The notes beneath the pieces were generated by a model. The model saw only the letters and a program-made list of their open reading frames with translations, searched no databases and was not told where the DNA came from. Shown in pieces: positions 53,059 through 62,304 of a stretch of 64,000 nucleotides of DNA; position 1 is the stretch's first letter, and the number at the start of each line of letters is the position of its first letter. This stretch comes from an uncultured Lachnobacterium sp. Lineage in GTDB: Bacteria > Bacillota > Clostridia > Lachnospirales > Lachnospiraceae. The translations under genes were made by a program, and so were the position numbers. Location: assembly GCA_900543445.1 (NCBI GenBank), contig UQRC01000009.1:7606-71605 (forward strand). The letters run 5' to 3'.

Positions 53059-54702
53059 CTACAGAAGTGGTGCAAAAAGCTTCAATGCCCCCATAAACAT
53101 ACGCACGATCAGCTTCTTACTCTGGCATTCCGCCAATGTTACAAGAAGACTCTGATCAATAGTAGCAAGTGCATCTTCCTTCACCTGCATGACCGCCTTA
53201 GTCCGATACATAAATGTTCCGCACTCAAAATGCAGATACAGACTGCGATAATCCAGATTGATGGTTCCCACCGCAGCGTAGACATCATCCACTACAAAGC
53301 ACTTGGAATGGATGAATCCCGGCGTATATTTATAGATTTTGACACCACCCTTGATCAGGTGTGCAAAATTTCCCTGTGTCAGGAGATAGACCAGTTTCTT
53401 GTCCGGTACTCCCGGCACAACGATTCGTACGTCGACACCGCATTTTGCCGCATTGATGAGAGCCGTCGCCATCTCCGATCCAATGATCAGATACGGCGTA
53501 AAAATATATACATACCGCTTTGCATGCTCGATCAGATTCAGATAGACATTCTCCCCCACGTCCTCATGATCCAGAGGGGAATCACAGTAAGGCTGTACAA
53601 ATCCAGCTCCGGTAAGATGCGGTTCTTCCACTCTCCTTTGTGCCATTCTTTTCGTAGCGGCAGGATTTTCCCCCTCCATCTCTGTATTTCCTTCCGTTGC
53701 GATCCACTGGTTTCTCGTTGCATTTCCCAGCTGCGGAATCGATGCATTCCGATAAAAAACATAATCATCTTCTGACTTTGTGATATAATCCCACATTTCC
53801 AGAAACATACTTGTAAAATTCCACACGCAGTCTCCAGTGAGACGGATTCCCGCATCCTTCCAATAACCGAATTTCATCTTTTCATTAATATATTCGTCTG
53901 CAAGATTAAAACCTCCGGTGTATGCGATCTGTCCATCAATTACCGTAATCTTGCGGTGATCCCTGTTGTTCATGATCACAGACAGGAATGGGCGGAAAGG
54001 ATTAAAACATGCACAATGAATACCTTTTGCCTGAAGCATAAGATAAAACTTCGGTGGCAGTGTCTGGATGCATCCGACATCATCGTAGATCAGGCGCACC
54101 AGAACGCCTTCCTTTGCCTTCTGTTCCAAAATATCTACGATCGGATCAAACATTTTGCCCTGTTCAATAATAAAGTATTCCAGGAAAATAAAATGTCTGG
54201 CACTCTTTAAATCTTCCAAAAGCTGTGGATATAACTTCTCACCACAGGAATAATAAGTAGAGTCTTCTTCCTTATAGATCGGATACCCCGCCTTCGCTGA
54301 TATATAATGTGATTGCTGGTATGCATAGAAATCGTTCTCTTTCAGTTCTTCAATCACATTCTTATCTTCAATGCGGTATTGGATCACTTTGTCCGCAACT
54401 GCTTCCATCTTACGTCTTGTACGCTTCGTGATCTCGGATCGACCGAAAAGGAAATATGCCGGAATACCGAACATAGGCAGGAACAAAACCAGAAAGATCC
54501 AGGACATTTTAAATGAAGTCCGCATGTCTTTATTCGATATATACAGCGCAAGTGCAACTGCACACACCTCGAGCGCCATATTCGCCGCTGAGCTTGACCG
54601 CTTTGCGCTGTAGATCAGATATACAAACCAGCCAAACTGTAAGATGATAATGGTTGCGCCGATGGTTAATTTGGAAAATAATTTACTGGCAAACCGTTTC
54701 AT
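53059..54702 (-). CDS. cls: Cardiolipin synthase (PLD family)
   Basis: A 547-residue membrane protein: two N-terminal helices, then two phospholipase D motifs, MNNRDHRKITVIDGQIAYTG and GFIHSKCFVVDDVYAAVGT (HxK...). It joins phosphatidylglycerol molecules to make cardiolipin. A linker between the two halves is rich in charged residues (about residues 320-350). The ATG at 54702 follows GGAGGAG and lies 35 bp after the subtilase gene, so the two may share a transcript. Confidence 0.93.
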   Translation of the reverse strand: MKRFASKLFSKLTIGATIIILQFGWFVYLIYSAKRSSSAANMALEVCAVALALYISNKDMRTSFKMSWIFLVLFLPMFGIPAYFLFGRSEITKRTRRKMEAVADKVIQYRIEDKNVIEELKENDFYAYQQSHYISAKAGYPIYKEEDSTYYSCGEKLYPQLLEDLKSARHFIFLEYFIIEQGKMFDPIVDILEQKAKEGVLVRLIYDDVGCIQTLPPKFYLMLQAKGIHCACFNPFRPFLSVIMNNRDHRKITVIDGQIAYTGGFNLADEYINEKMKFGYWKDAGIRLTGDCVWNFTSMFLEMWDYITKSEDDYVFYRNASIPQLGNATRNQWIATEGNTEMEGENPAATKRMAQRRVEEPHLTGAGFVQPYCDSPLDHEDVGENVYLNLIEHAKRYVYIFTPYLIIGSEMATALINAAKCGVDVRIVVPGVPDKKLVYLLTQGNFAHLIKGGVKIYKYTPGFIHSKCFVVDDVYAAVGTINLDYRSLYLHFECGTFMYRTKAVMQVKEDALATIDQSLLVTLAECQSKKLIVRMFMGALKLFAPLL

Positions 54703-54737
54703 GCAACTCCTCCTTCACAAAACAGATAGTATTCATT

Positions 54738-55718
54738 TTATATCAAATCAACAAGATTATCAACATCCAGGATTCCCCATGCAGCTTTTGCCTGCGGATC
54801 CCGTCTTGCGGAGAGATATAATCCAAGTTTCAGTTCCTCCGGTCTGAGCGCAGGCTTTTTCTGCAAGGCAAGCGCCAACGCACCACATACAACCGGAGTT
54901 GCCATCGAAGTACCGCTTTTCTTCACGTAATAATTGCCCCGGTAATCCAGGCTAAGTATATTGGTTCCAGGAGCAACAATCTCCGGCTTTACGATGCAGC
55001 AGCCAGTCGGTCCCATTCCGCTGTACCCGCGCGGCATATTCCGCCCCGGACTGTGATCATCGCTCGCCCCCACCGTTATGATCTTCCTTGATATTCCAGG
55101 AACCGTAACGCTTCCCTCAGCCGGTCCATTATTACCGGCGGCTGCGACTACAACCACATTTTCATCCCATAAATGCTCCAGTTTTTCGACAATTCCCTTT
55201 TGGTCCTCATCCTGCGCCCCTGGAAGAAATCCAACCGAAAAATTCAGAATCCTGATATTATAGATTGCCTTATTTTTATCCACCCAATCGAGCGCATCCA
55301 GCACGCGCGTTGTGTTTCCGTTCCCTTGTCGATCCAGAACCTTTAAAATAATCGCACGCGCTCCCGGTGCCATTCCCTGCAGACTGCCACCAGCACAAAA
55401 AATACCAGCCACATGCGTGCCGTGCCCGTTATCGTCATAACATGCCTGCCTTTCTGAAGTAAAATCCTTAAATCCCCTGATCTGCCTGCGCAGATCCTTG
55501 TGCAGATACGCTCCCGTATCCAGAATAACCGCACATACCCCGCGTCCACTGTATCCCTTTTCATACACTTTCTGTGCATGTACCAGCTGCTTCACCCGCC
55601 TCATACTCTTAGCATCCTTCATTCTCACCCATTTATATTTTGAAAAAGCGTTATCTTTTCGCCTCAAGAGAATTATCTTTCGTCTTTTTTCCCTTACGGA
55701 GTATTGCTTCAATTTCAC
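54738..55718 (-). CDS. Subtilisin-like serine protease (S8), no signal peptide
   Basis: A 326-residue peptidase with the catalytic triad: aspartate in VILDTGAYLHKDL, histidine in DDNGHGTHVAGIF, oxyanion asparagine in AAAGNNGPAEG and serine in SGTSMATPVVCGA. No signal or pro-region is seen, so it resembles intracellular subtilases of the AprX type. The likely start is TTG 55718 behind CCGGAG; ATG 55622 is the alternative and would clear the small ORF at 55651-55800, which overlaps by 68 bp. Confidence 0.88.
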   Translation of the reverse strand: MKLKQYSVREKRRKIILLRRKDNAFSKYKWVRMKDAKSMRRVKQLVHAQKVYEKGYSGRGVCAVILDTGAYLHKDLRRQIRGFKDFTSERQACYDDNGHGTHVAGIFCAGGSLQGMAPGARAIILKVLDRQGNGNTTRVLDALDWVDKNKAIYNIRILNFSVGFLPGAQDEDQKGIVEKLEHLWDENVVVVAAAGNNGPAEGSVTVPGISRKIITVGASDDHSPGRNMPRGYSGMGPTGCCIVKPEIVAPGTNILSLDYRGNYYVKKSGTSMATPVVCGALALALQKKPALRPEELKLGLYLSARRDPQAKAAWGILDVDNLVDLI

Positions 55719-55800
55719 ACTCCGGCGGCACTTTTCGCTTTTTTAAGCACGCTTCATCCACTTCGTAAACACTTTTTCCGTCAACAATCAATTTGCCCAT
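55651..55800 (-). CDS. Small ORF of 49 residues upstream of the subtilase gene
   Basis: An ORF starting MGKLIVDGKSVYEVDEACLK and ending in a lysine-rich tail (NSLEAKR). The opening strand-turn-strand (LIVDGKSVYEVDE) and codon use look real, but the ribosome binding site is weak and I recognise no family. It overlaps the 5' end of the subtilase gene, so it might couple its translation, or it could be a chance frame. Confidence 0.35.
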   Translation of the reverse strand: MGKLIVDGKSVYEVDEACLKKRKVPPECEIEAILRKGKKTKDNSLEAKR

Positions 55801-55877
55801 AATCTTTTTGCTTTAATATATGCATAAGCAAGCATAGATTCTCATAGGATGTAAAAAAAGAATATGAAATTTGGCAT

Positions 55878-56207
55878 ATGGAAGATACAACGAATGTTAC
55901 ATATGATGATGTTGTGCAGACCAAAAATGTACAGATTCTAAAGTCCATCGTTCCGTTTCTTGATGTGAGATCCCAGCGTCCGGCAGCGATGCTGATCCAG
56001 TACATGGAGATGCAGAACGCCTACCGCACTTTCTCAAGGCCGGACAATTCGCTTGCTGCGTGTTCTCTCGATGATGGCATTGACAGACGAAGTGCAATCC
56101 TTGGGGCGATCCGCCAGTATTGCACGCCGAAGGAACAGGAAACCATCGACACACTGATGAACCTGTTCTGCGTTATGGACAACTATGATATGCTGAATAG
56201 TCTATAG
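55878..56207 (+). CDS. Uncharacterised 109-residue protein
   Basis: A soluble, mainly helical protein (KNVQILKSIVPFLDVRSQRP, CTPKEQETIDTLMNLFCVMD) with no motif I know. It has no clear ribosome binding site at ATG 55878. It precedes the 89-residue protein by 9 bp, so the two are surely one unit. Both share a motif pattern of a helix ending in MPFL/VPFL, which hints at a common origin. Function unknown. Confidence 0.65.
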   Translation: MEDTTNVTYDDVVQTKNVQILKSIVPFLDVRSQRPAAMLIQYMEMQNAYRTFSRPDNSLAACSLDDGIDRRSAILGAIRQYCTPKEQETIDTLMNLFCVMDNYDMLNSL

Positions 56208-56216
56208 GAGGTTCTT

Positions 56217-56486
56217 ATGGATTCAAATCTCTTTCAGAATCCGGCATTTGCAAATATGAGTCCGGAGAAAATGCAATTCTTACTGTCTTTCGCAGGCAAA
56301 AGCAAACCGACAAACAGCAAAGATATCATGCCTTTTCTCCTTGCCAATATGAAGCAGGCAAAAGCGCAGAATCTTGATTTCACCAAGCCGGAGGTACAGT
56401 TAATCTGTGAAATGCTCTCCAAAGATCTTCCGGAAGCCGAACGTGCACGCGTCCAGAAACTTATGGCGCTTTTTGCAATGCGCTAA
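56217..56486 (+). CDS. Uncharacterised 89-residue protein
   Basis: A small helical protein with NSKDIMPFLLANMKQAKAQN and EVQLICEMLSKDLPEAERAR. It starts behind a strong AGGAGG at ATG 56217. The stop overlaps the stop of the convergent gene by 4 bp, so there is no room for a terminator between them. Function unknown. Confidence 0.7.
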   Translation: MDSNLFQNPAFANMSPEKMQFLLSFAGKSKPTNSKDIMPFLLANMKQAKAQNLDFTKPEVQLICEMLSKDLPEAERARVQKLMALFAMR

Positions 56487-57796
56487 TTCAGTTCGTCCAC
56501 CGGAATCTCTAAAATCTTATCTATCGGGGAAAGGCTCGTGCCTTTCCCGTCCGTTCCTTCGAGATATTTCTCACCTGCTGACTCAAACATTACATAGAGT
56601 GTGTCGTTGTAGCAGTCAATTTCTTCGGAACAAGGCGGCATCTCCACTTTGAGTGTCGGTCGGTTCGGACTCGTTGCAAGTGAAGTGATTGATGTATAAT
56701 TATATAAATAAGAAGAATTGCTGCGACCGTATGAGCTGCTCAAATGCACGCCACCGGATGCATCAAACGCAACGCCCTGCACCTTGGACGGGATCTTATA
56801 GCTGCTGAGTGCGACCAGTTTATCACTCGAATGGTCGAAATAGTAAGCATACATCTTGGAAGTCACTACCAGCGTATGCGTTGCGACCCAAAGCCGGCCT
56901 CCGTAGTAGGTGATACAGGACGGTGTATTTTTAACCGGGTATTCGTCAACCACCTCTCTTGCATCCACTACTTCCCCCTTATTCTGGTATGCCATCTGCT
57001 GAATAAAATCATAGGAAATACGCTCGATCGTACCTTCATGTGAATTGCACACCCAGACATTCTCTCCATCAAAAGCGATTCCACCGAGATGACTGTTCTC
57101 ATCCATGCCGAGTGTAATCATATATTCCCCACTCTCTTTATCCATCACCATCAGTTCTCCCATACAGTCATCTTCTGTGGAATAGGAAGTGATCAATACA
57201 AACTCATCCGTCAGACAGATTCCCTGCGGGGCCTGGGATTCGCTGAAAATATACTGATTCAGGAAATCATTTTCACGCGTAGAAGGCATTCCCGGGATTG
57301 CAATCGCATCATAGAAACTGTAATCCAGACTCTTTAGAAGCTTTGTCTTTTTATCCTTGCTCCGTCCCTTCGAATGGTATGCATAATTTTGTACATTTGC
57401 ACGATTGTTAATCTCAAGATTCCACTTGGCATACAAAACATAATCCTTTTTCTCTGATGCAGGCAGATGTGTCACTTTCTTTCGCATCGCCCGGTCCGTA
57501 TACCATCCGTCAAACTGGTATCCATAGCGATAAGGCGCATACAAAGTGATATCCACATCACCGGTCTTATATTCTGCCGCATTCCGCTCATTTTGAATTC
57601 CGCCAAAGGTAACAAAACATACATGAATACGATCTTCTTCCGCGGAATCCGATTCATTTGTGGCATAATAAGAACCCGAAGAGGCAAACTGTGCCCCTTC
57701 GAGTCCCTTTGCATCCACACGGGATAAGATCATAAAATTAAAAGCCAAAACTGATAATGTAATCAAAAGCCTTACATTACTCTTCCACGTTAACAA
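56483..57796 (-). CDS. Secreted protein with an InlB-type B-repeat and beta-propeller-like domain
   Basis: A 437-residue protein with a signal peptide (WKSNVRLLITLSVLAFNF) and a Flg_new/InlB B-repeat (about residues 95-135, GYQFDGWYTD ... YVLYAKWN). The rest has repeated blade-like segments (APQGICLTDEFVLITSYS, LGGIAFDGENVWVCNSHEG, VQGVAFDASGGVHLSSS), suggesting a beta-propeller as in SMP-30-type proteins. I place the start at TTG 57796, behind GAGGG, inside the 3' end of the EF-G paralogue; the frame stays open further upstream, so this is uncertain. Extracellular role unknown. Confidence 0.65.
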   Translation of the reverse strand: MLTWKSNVRLLITLSVLAFNFMILSRVDAKGLEGAQFASSGSYYATNESDSAEEDRIHVCFVTFGGIQNERNAAEYKTGDVDITLYAPYRYGYQFDGWYTDRAMRKKVTHLPASEKKDYVLYAKWNLEINNRANVQNYAYHSKGRSKDKKTKLLKSLDYSFYDAIAIPGMPSTRENDFLNQYIFSESQAPQGICLTDEFVLITSYSTEDDCMGELMVMDKESGEYMITLGMDENSHLGGIAFDGENVWVCNSHEGTIERISYDFIQQMAYQNKGEVVDAREVVDEYPVKNTPSCITYYGGRLWVATHTLVVTSKMYAYYFDHSSDKLVALSSYKIPSKVQGVAFDASGGVHLSSSYGRSNSSYLYNYTSITSLATSPNRPTLKVEMPPCSEEIDCYNDTLYVMFESAGEKYLEGTDGKGTSLSPIDKILEIPVDELN

Positions 57797-59864
57797 GCTT
57801 GCTTGCCCTCTCTTCGATCTGTTTTGCGGCAACATCGTCCGGAGCCTGCTCATAACGGGCAAATGCATAAGAGAATGTTCCGCTGCCGCTCGTAATCGAG
57901 CGAAGCTGCGTATTGTATCCATACAGCTCCAGATACGGGATATCGGCTGTAATCTCCTGATATCCGTTCTCTGCATTCATGTTCATAACACGACCTCTTC
58001 TCTTGTTGAGATCGCCCATGATATCTCCGGTGTATTCGTCCGGTGCAACAACGGTAAGAGTTGCAATCGGCTCGAGGAGTACCGGAGAAGCCTCCATAAA
58101 TCCCTTCTTAAAAGCCTGTGCGGCAGCAACCTTAAATGCCATCTCCGATGAATCAACCGGATGATAGGATCCATCATACAAGGTAGCCTTCACACCAATA
58201 ACCGGATAAGCGGCAAGCGGACCGGATTTAACGGCTTCTGCAATGCCTTTTTCCACTGCCGGGAAGAAGTTCTTCGGAACCGCGCCTCCGACAACACATT
58301 GGTCAAATTCATATGGCTGATCCAGATCACCGGACGGTTCAAATGTCATCTTTACATGACCATACTGTCCGTGTCCGCCAGACTGTTTCTTATATTTATA
58401 TTCGACATCAGATTTCTTACGGATGGTCTCACGGAATGCAACCTTCGGACGCATCAGTTCTATTGCGACCTTGTACTTCTCAAGTAACATACTTGCAACA
58501 ATCTCAAGATGCTGTTCACCCATTCCATAGAGAAGCGTCTGATGATTTTCCGAATCATTCACACTCTGCAGGGTCAGATCCTCGGCTAGGAGTTTCTGCA
58601 GCGCCTGGGAAATCTTATCCTCATCCCCTTTGTTCTTTGCCTTATAGCGCATCGATACATAAGGCTTGGAGATATTGGTTCGCAGGTAGGCAACCGGATT
58701 ATTTCTGGTAGAAAGCGTATCGGTTGTCAGAGATTTCGTAAGCTTCGCAAGTGCTCCGATATCTCCGGCATGAAGTTCACTCACTTCCTCCGTTTTATTG
58801 CCACGCAGTACATAGAGTCTTCCGATCTTCTCATCACAGTCTCTGTGATAATTATACAGAAGATCATCCGTCTTTAACACCCCGGAATTCACTATGATCA
58901 GAGAATACTTTCCGATATAAGGATCTACGATCGTCTTAAAAATATACGCACTCTTTGGCTTTGCGAAATCATAATCCGCCTGATATACCTCATTTGTCTT
59001 CGTATTGATTCCTGCACATTCTCTACGATCCGGGCTTGGGAAATATTTTACAATATCTGCCATCAGCGTGTACATACCGCGTGCCAGAATATTCGATCCC
59101 ATAAGTACCGGTACAATGGATCCGTCAATCACGTTCACACGCAGAGCCTGGCGGATCTCATCCTCCGAGAACTCCTCTCCGTTAAAGTAGCGTTCCATAA
59201 AATCTTCACTGGTCTCCGCAACCGCCTCAAGAAGCGCCTCTCTACAGATACCTAAATTCTCCTTAGAATAATCCGGGACTTCAAATTTATCTACACTGCC
59301 CTTGTCATTCCAGCGTTTTGCCTTCTGCTGGACAACATTGACATATCCTACAAACTGTGTATTCTCACGAATCGGGAGATGGAACGGAGCAATCTTCTTG
59401 CCGTACAGCGCCTGCAGATCTTCAACGACCTGACGGTAGCTTGCATTGTCAATATCCATATCCGTCACGAAGATCATACGTGGAAGCTTATACTTCTCAC
59501 ACAGATTCCACGCACGTTTCGTACCGGTCTCAATGCCGGCTTTACCGGATACAACAATGATTGCCGCATCCGCTGCGGATACAGCCTCCTCCACTTCTCC
59601 CACGAAATCAAAATATCCCGGTGTATCTAAGAGATTGATCTTCACATCACCCCATGGAATCGGGATTAACGATGTATGAATGGAGAAATGCCGCTTCGTC
59701 TCCTCCTTGTCGTAGTCACTGATCGTATTGCCGTCATCAACCGTTCCCATCCGGTTTGTCAGACCTGCCAGATACGCCATCGCCTCAGCAAGAGAAGTCT
59801 TACCACATCCACCATGTCCCAAGAGGACAACGTTACGAATCTTGTCAGTTGTGAAAACATTCAT
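57777..59864 (-). CDS. Elongation factor G-like GTPase (EF-G paralogue)
   Basis: A 695-residue translational GTPase with all EF-G domains: G1 GHGGCGKTSLAEAM, domain III-V and C-terminal region. G3 is DTPGYFDF, with tyrosine in place of the catalytic histidine of EF-G (DTPGHVDF), and the G4 position reads VTDMD in place of NKxD. The first change is known in the EF-G-like subgroup; the second suggests altered nucleotide recognition. Canonical fusA is not in this window. It has its own promoter and a leader hairpin, and its 3' end overlaps the following secreted protein gene. Confidence 0.9.
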   Translation of the reverse strand: MNVFTTDKIRNVVLLGHGGCGKTSLAEAMAYLAGLTNRMGTVDDGNTISDYDKEETKRHFSIHTSLIPIPWGDVKINLLDTPGYFDFVGEVEEAVSAADAAIIVVSGKAGIETGTKRAWNLCEKYKLPRMIFVTDMDIDNASYRQVVEDLQALYGKKIAPFHLPIRENTQFVGYVNVVQQKAKRWNDKGSVDKFEVPDYSKENLGICREALLEAVAETSEDFMERYFNGEEFSEDEIRQALRVNVIDGSIVPVLMGSNILARGMYTLMADIVKYFPSPDRRECAGINTKTNEVYQADYDFAKPKSAYIFKTIVDPYIGKYSLIIVNSGVLKTDDLLYNYHRDCDEKIGRLYVLRGNKTEEVSELHAGDIGALAKLTKSLTTDTLSTRNNPVAYLRTNISKPYVSMRYKAKNKGDEDKISQALQKLLAEDLTLQSVNDSENHQTLLYGMGEQHLEIVASMLLEKYKVAIELMRPKVAFRETIRKKSDVEYKYKKQSGGHGQYGHVKMTFEPSGDLDQPYEFDQCVVGGAVPKNFFPAVEKGIAEAVKSGPLAAYPVIGVKATLYDGSYHPVDSSEMAFKVAAAQAFKKGFMEASPVLLEPIATLTVVAPDEYTGDIMGDLNKRRGRVMNMNAENGYQEITADIPYLELYGYNTQLRSITSGSGTFSYAFARYEQAPDDVAAKQIEERASKLVNVEE

Positions 59865-59942
59865 AGAAAAACCCTCCTAATTCCTGCAATATATCTCCCA
59901 TATATCGCATATTGATTTTCATAAAACACAAAACTACCTTTC

Positions 59943-59975
59943 CAGAAATCCGTCGTTTTCCCCATAGGATTTCTG
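59943..59975 (-). promoter_or_regulatory. Leader hairpin of the EF-G paralogue
   Basis: Perfect 9-bp inverted repeat CAGAAATCC / GGATTTCTG with a 15-nt loop, about 20 nt after the expected start point and 80 nt before the ATG. It may be a translational control element or an RNA stabiliser. Confidence 0.4.
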
Positions 59976-59997
59976 ACACCCACAAAAATATAGTTAT

Positions 59998-60026
59998 ATT
60001 GTACTAATTTTTTGTTTGTTTTACAA
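59998..60026 (-). promoter_or_regulatory. Promoter of the EF-G paralogue
   Basis: Minus strand -35 TTGTAA (60021-60026), 17-bp spacer, -10 TACAAT (59998-60003). Well separated from the gene, leaving a leader of about 130 nt. Confidence 0.6.
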
Positions 60027-60081
60027 TAGTTTTATGCAAAATCTGCAAGTACTCTTCACAAATGTCTGAAAATTCACAAAA

Positions 60082-61959
60082 TTACTGTGCCGCGATCTTC
60101 GCAGCCAGTTCCTCCAGATAAGCCCATCGCTCCATCTTCTCCTCAATAGAAGTTTCCAAAGCACTTTTTTCCTTTGTCAGTTCATTCAGTTTCACAAAAT
60201 CATGCGCATTTTTGACCATTTCATCGTCAATCGCCTCCATGCGCTCCTCCATTGCCGCGATGTCATCTTCAATCGTCTCGTATTCTTTTTGTTCTTTGTA
60301 TGTAAATTTCAGTTTTTTCTCATGTGTCCAGGTAGATTTCGCGTCCGTTTTTTCGCCAGACGCTTCCCGCACTTCCGGCTTCGTCTGTGTGTTATCAACA
60401 GAACCGGTCAGTCTGCCTTCCGCGATTGCCTTATTACGGTAATCCGTATAGCCGCCCTCATACTGGCGCAACTGTCCGCCTTCCTCAAATGCAAAAATAC
60501 GTCGTACCACACGATCCAGAAAATACCGATCATGCGAAACCGTAATGACAATTCCCTCATAATTATCCAGATAATCTTCAAGGATTGCAAGCGTCGTAAT
60601 ATCCAGATCATTCGTCGGCTCATCAAGAATCAATACATTTGGTGTCTCCATCAGAACTCGAAGCAGATTCAGTCTCCTCTTCTCCCCACCAGAGAGTTTT
60701 TCGATCAGTCCATACTGTTCTTCCGGTGGAAACAAAAATTTATCTAACATTGCAGAAGCAGAGATCAGTCCATCCTGTGTCCGAACAAACTCTGCCGTAT
60801 TTTTAATATAATCGATCACCCGAATTTTCGGATCCATATAAGCAATTCCCGCTGACGGATCCTGCTCGATCTCCTGCGTATAATATCCGATCTTGATTGT
60901 CTGTCCGATGATCACTTCCCCGGAATCCGGCTCAATACGTTGATCAATAATCTTCATCAGCGTGGTTTTTCCGCAGCCATTTGAACCCACAAATCCGATG
61001 CGATCCTGTTTTAGGAAAATATAAGAGAAATCATCAATGAGAACTCTGTCTTCGTACGCTTTATGGATATGTGACAGTTCCACCGTCGTTCTTCCCATTC
61101 GGGATGAAATCGAGCTCATCTCCACCTGCTTATCCGCCTGCATCGCCTTCTGATCGCGAAGTGTTTCATATCGTTCAATACGAGCCTTCTGCTTTGTTGT
61201 TCGCGCCTTTGCGCCTCTCCTGATCCACTCAATCTCTTTTTTCAAAAAAGCCTGGCGCTTACGCTCCGAGACTTCCATGGACTCGATTCTTTGCGCACGT
61301 GCCTCAAGATATCCGGAATAGTTTGTCTCATAACTGTAGATTTTCCCCTGATCAATCTCCACAATACGGTTGCACACGCTGTCAAGGAAATACCGGTCAT
61401 GTGTCACCATGATCATCGCGCCACGATAATTCTTCAAATAATTTTCAAGCCACTCCGCCATCTCAGCGTCCAGATGGTTGGTCGGCTCATCGAGAAGCAG
61501 AACATCGCACGGCGTCAGAAGAACCGCAACCAAAGCAAGTCTCTTCTTCTGTCCTCCGGATAAATGCCCCGTTTTCTCATCAAAATCATAGATGCCAAGC
61601 TTCGTCATCATCGACTTTGCCGAGCTCTCCAGATTCCACATTTCATGCTCATCCTTATTGGACTCTTTATGCACACTTCCAACACTTGCATAGGACAACA
61701 CGCTCTCTAACACTGTCGCATCCGGATCAAATTCCGGCATCTGCGGCAGATAGTGTACAACAATCTGATTTGCATAAATGACCTCGCCGCTGTCCGGTTC
61801 CTCTATTCCTGCAATCATTTTAAGAAGTGTTGACTTACCGGTTCCGTTAATTCCGATAACCCCAACCTTTTCCTGCTCCTGCAGATAAAACGAAGCATCC
61901 TCAAATATTTTTCTCTGTGTAAACACCTTGGTAACATGATCCACGGTAAGTAAATTCAT
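60082..61959 (-). CDS. ABC-F family ATPase (Uup/EttA-like)
   Basis: A 625-residue protein with two ABC domains: Walker A GINGTGKSTLLK and GSNGCGKTTLMK, signatures LSGGQKKRLAL and LSGGEKRRLNLL, Walker B LLLDEPTNHLD and LILDEPTNDLD, the interdomain linker with basic stretch, and a C-terminal coiled coil (about residues 545-620) as in Uup. No membrane domain. ABC-F proteins act on the ribosome, easing stalls or giving antibiotic protection. It has two possible tandem extended -10 promoters upstream. Confidence 0.92.
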   Translation of the reverse strand: MNLLTVDHVTKVFTQRKIFEDASFYLQEQEKVGVIGINGTGKSTLLKMIAGIEEPDSGEVIYANQIVVHYLPQMPEFDPDATVLESVLSYASVGSVHKESNKDEHEMWNLESSAKSMMTKLGIYDFDEKTGHLSGGQKKRLALVAVLLTPCDVLLLDEPTNHLDAEMAEWLENYLKNYRGAMIMVTHDRYFLDSVCNRIVEIDQGKIYSYETNYSGYLEARAQRIESMEVSERKRQAFLKKEIEWIRRGAKARTTKQKARIERYETLRDQKAMQADKQVEMSSISSRMGRTTVELSHIHKAYEDRVLIDDFSYIFLKQDRIGFVGSNGCGKTTLMKIIDQRIEPDSGEVIIGQTIKIGYYTQEIEQDPSAGIAYMDPKIRVIDYIKNTAEFVRTQDGLISASAMLDKFLFPPEEQYGLIEKLSGGEKRRLNLLRVLMETPNVLILDEPTNDLDITTLAILEDYLDNYEGIVITVSHDRYFLDRVVRRIFAFEEGGQLRQYEGGYTDYRNKAIAEGRLTGSVDNTQTKPEVREASGEKTDAKSTWTHEKKLKFTYKEQKEYETIEDDIAAMEERMEAIDDEMVKNAHDFVKLNELTKEKSALETSIEEKMERWAYLEELAAKIAAQ

Positions 61960-62070
61960 ATATCGTAATCTCCTAATCTAATATTGTATGCGAACTTTAA
62001 ACAAATCATTCCATCACATACCAGCATGTATGTCCTGATTTATTTTATGCTCACTTTTGCCTGCGCGTAC

Positions 62071-62133
62071 ATTATACCATGTCACCATGCGTTAGCATGA
62101 TGACCTACGCCACCATCAGCTGGCTTCATTATA
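62071..62133 (-). promoter_or_regulatory. Two tandem extended -10 promoters for the ABC-F gene
   Basis: The 10-mer TGGTATAATG occurs twice on the minus strand (TATAAT at 62128-62133 and 62071-62076), 57 bp apart, each with the TGn extension. Neither has a good -35. Between them lies an inverted repeat GTCACCATGC / GCATGATGAC (62081-62104) with a 4-nt loop. Could be dual start sites with an operator or a short leader structure. Confidence 0.45.
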
Positions 62134-62242
62134 CCACACAAATCTTTCAATTTGAAAAACGAAAAATTTAATTGCGAAACAGCCATTGATTGAAATAAAC
62201 GTTCGAGGATTTTCATGCACGTCATTTCTTTAAAGATTTACA

Positions 62243-62270
62243 TTGACGAAGCGCGAGAATATAGTAAAAT
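62243..62270 (+). promoter_or_regulatory. Promoter of tyrA
   Basis: -35 TTGACG (62243-62248), 16-bp spacer, -10 TAAAAT (62265-62270). The ATG at 62305 has AGAAGGG upstream; the short leader suggests no attenuator. Confidence 0.65.
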
Positions 62271-62304
62271 AAGATTAGATTTATTTCAGAAGGGATTTTT
62301 AAAC

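Noticed and set aside
57797..57976. Longer N-terminus of the secreted protein inside the EF-G paralogue
   Set aside because: This part is read in another frame of a strongly conserved gene and has no ribosome binding site.
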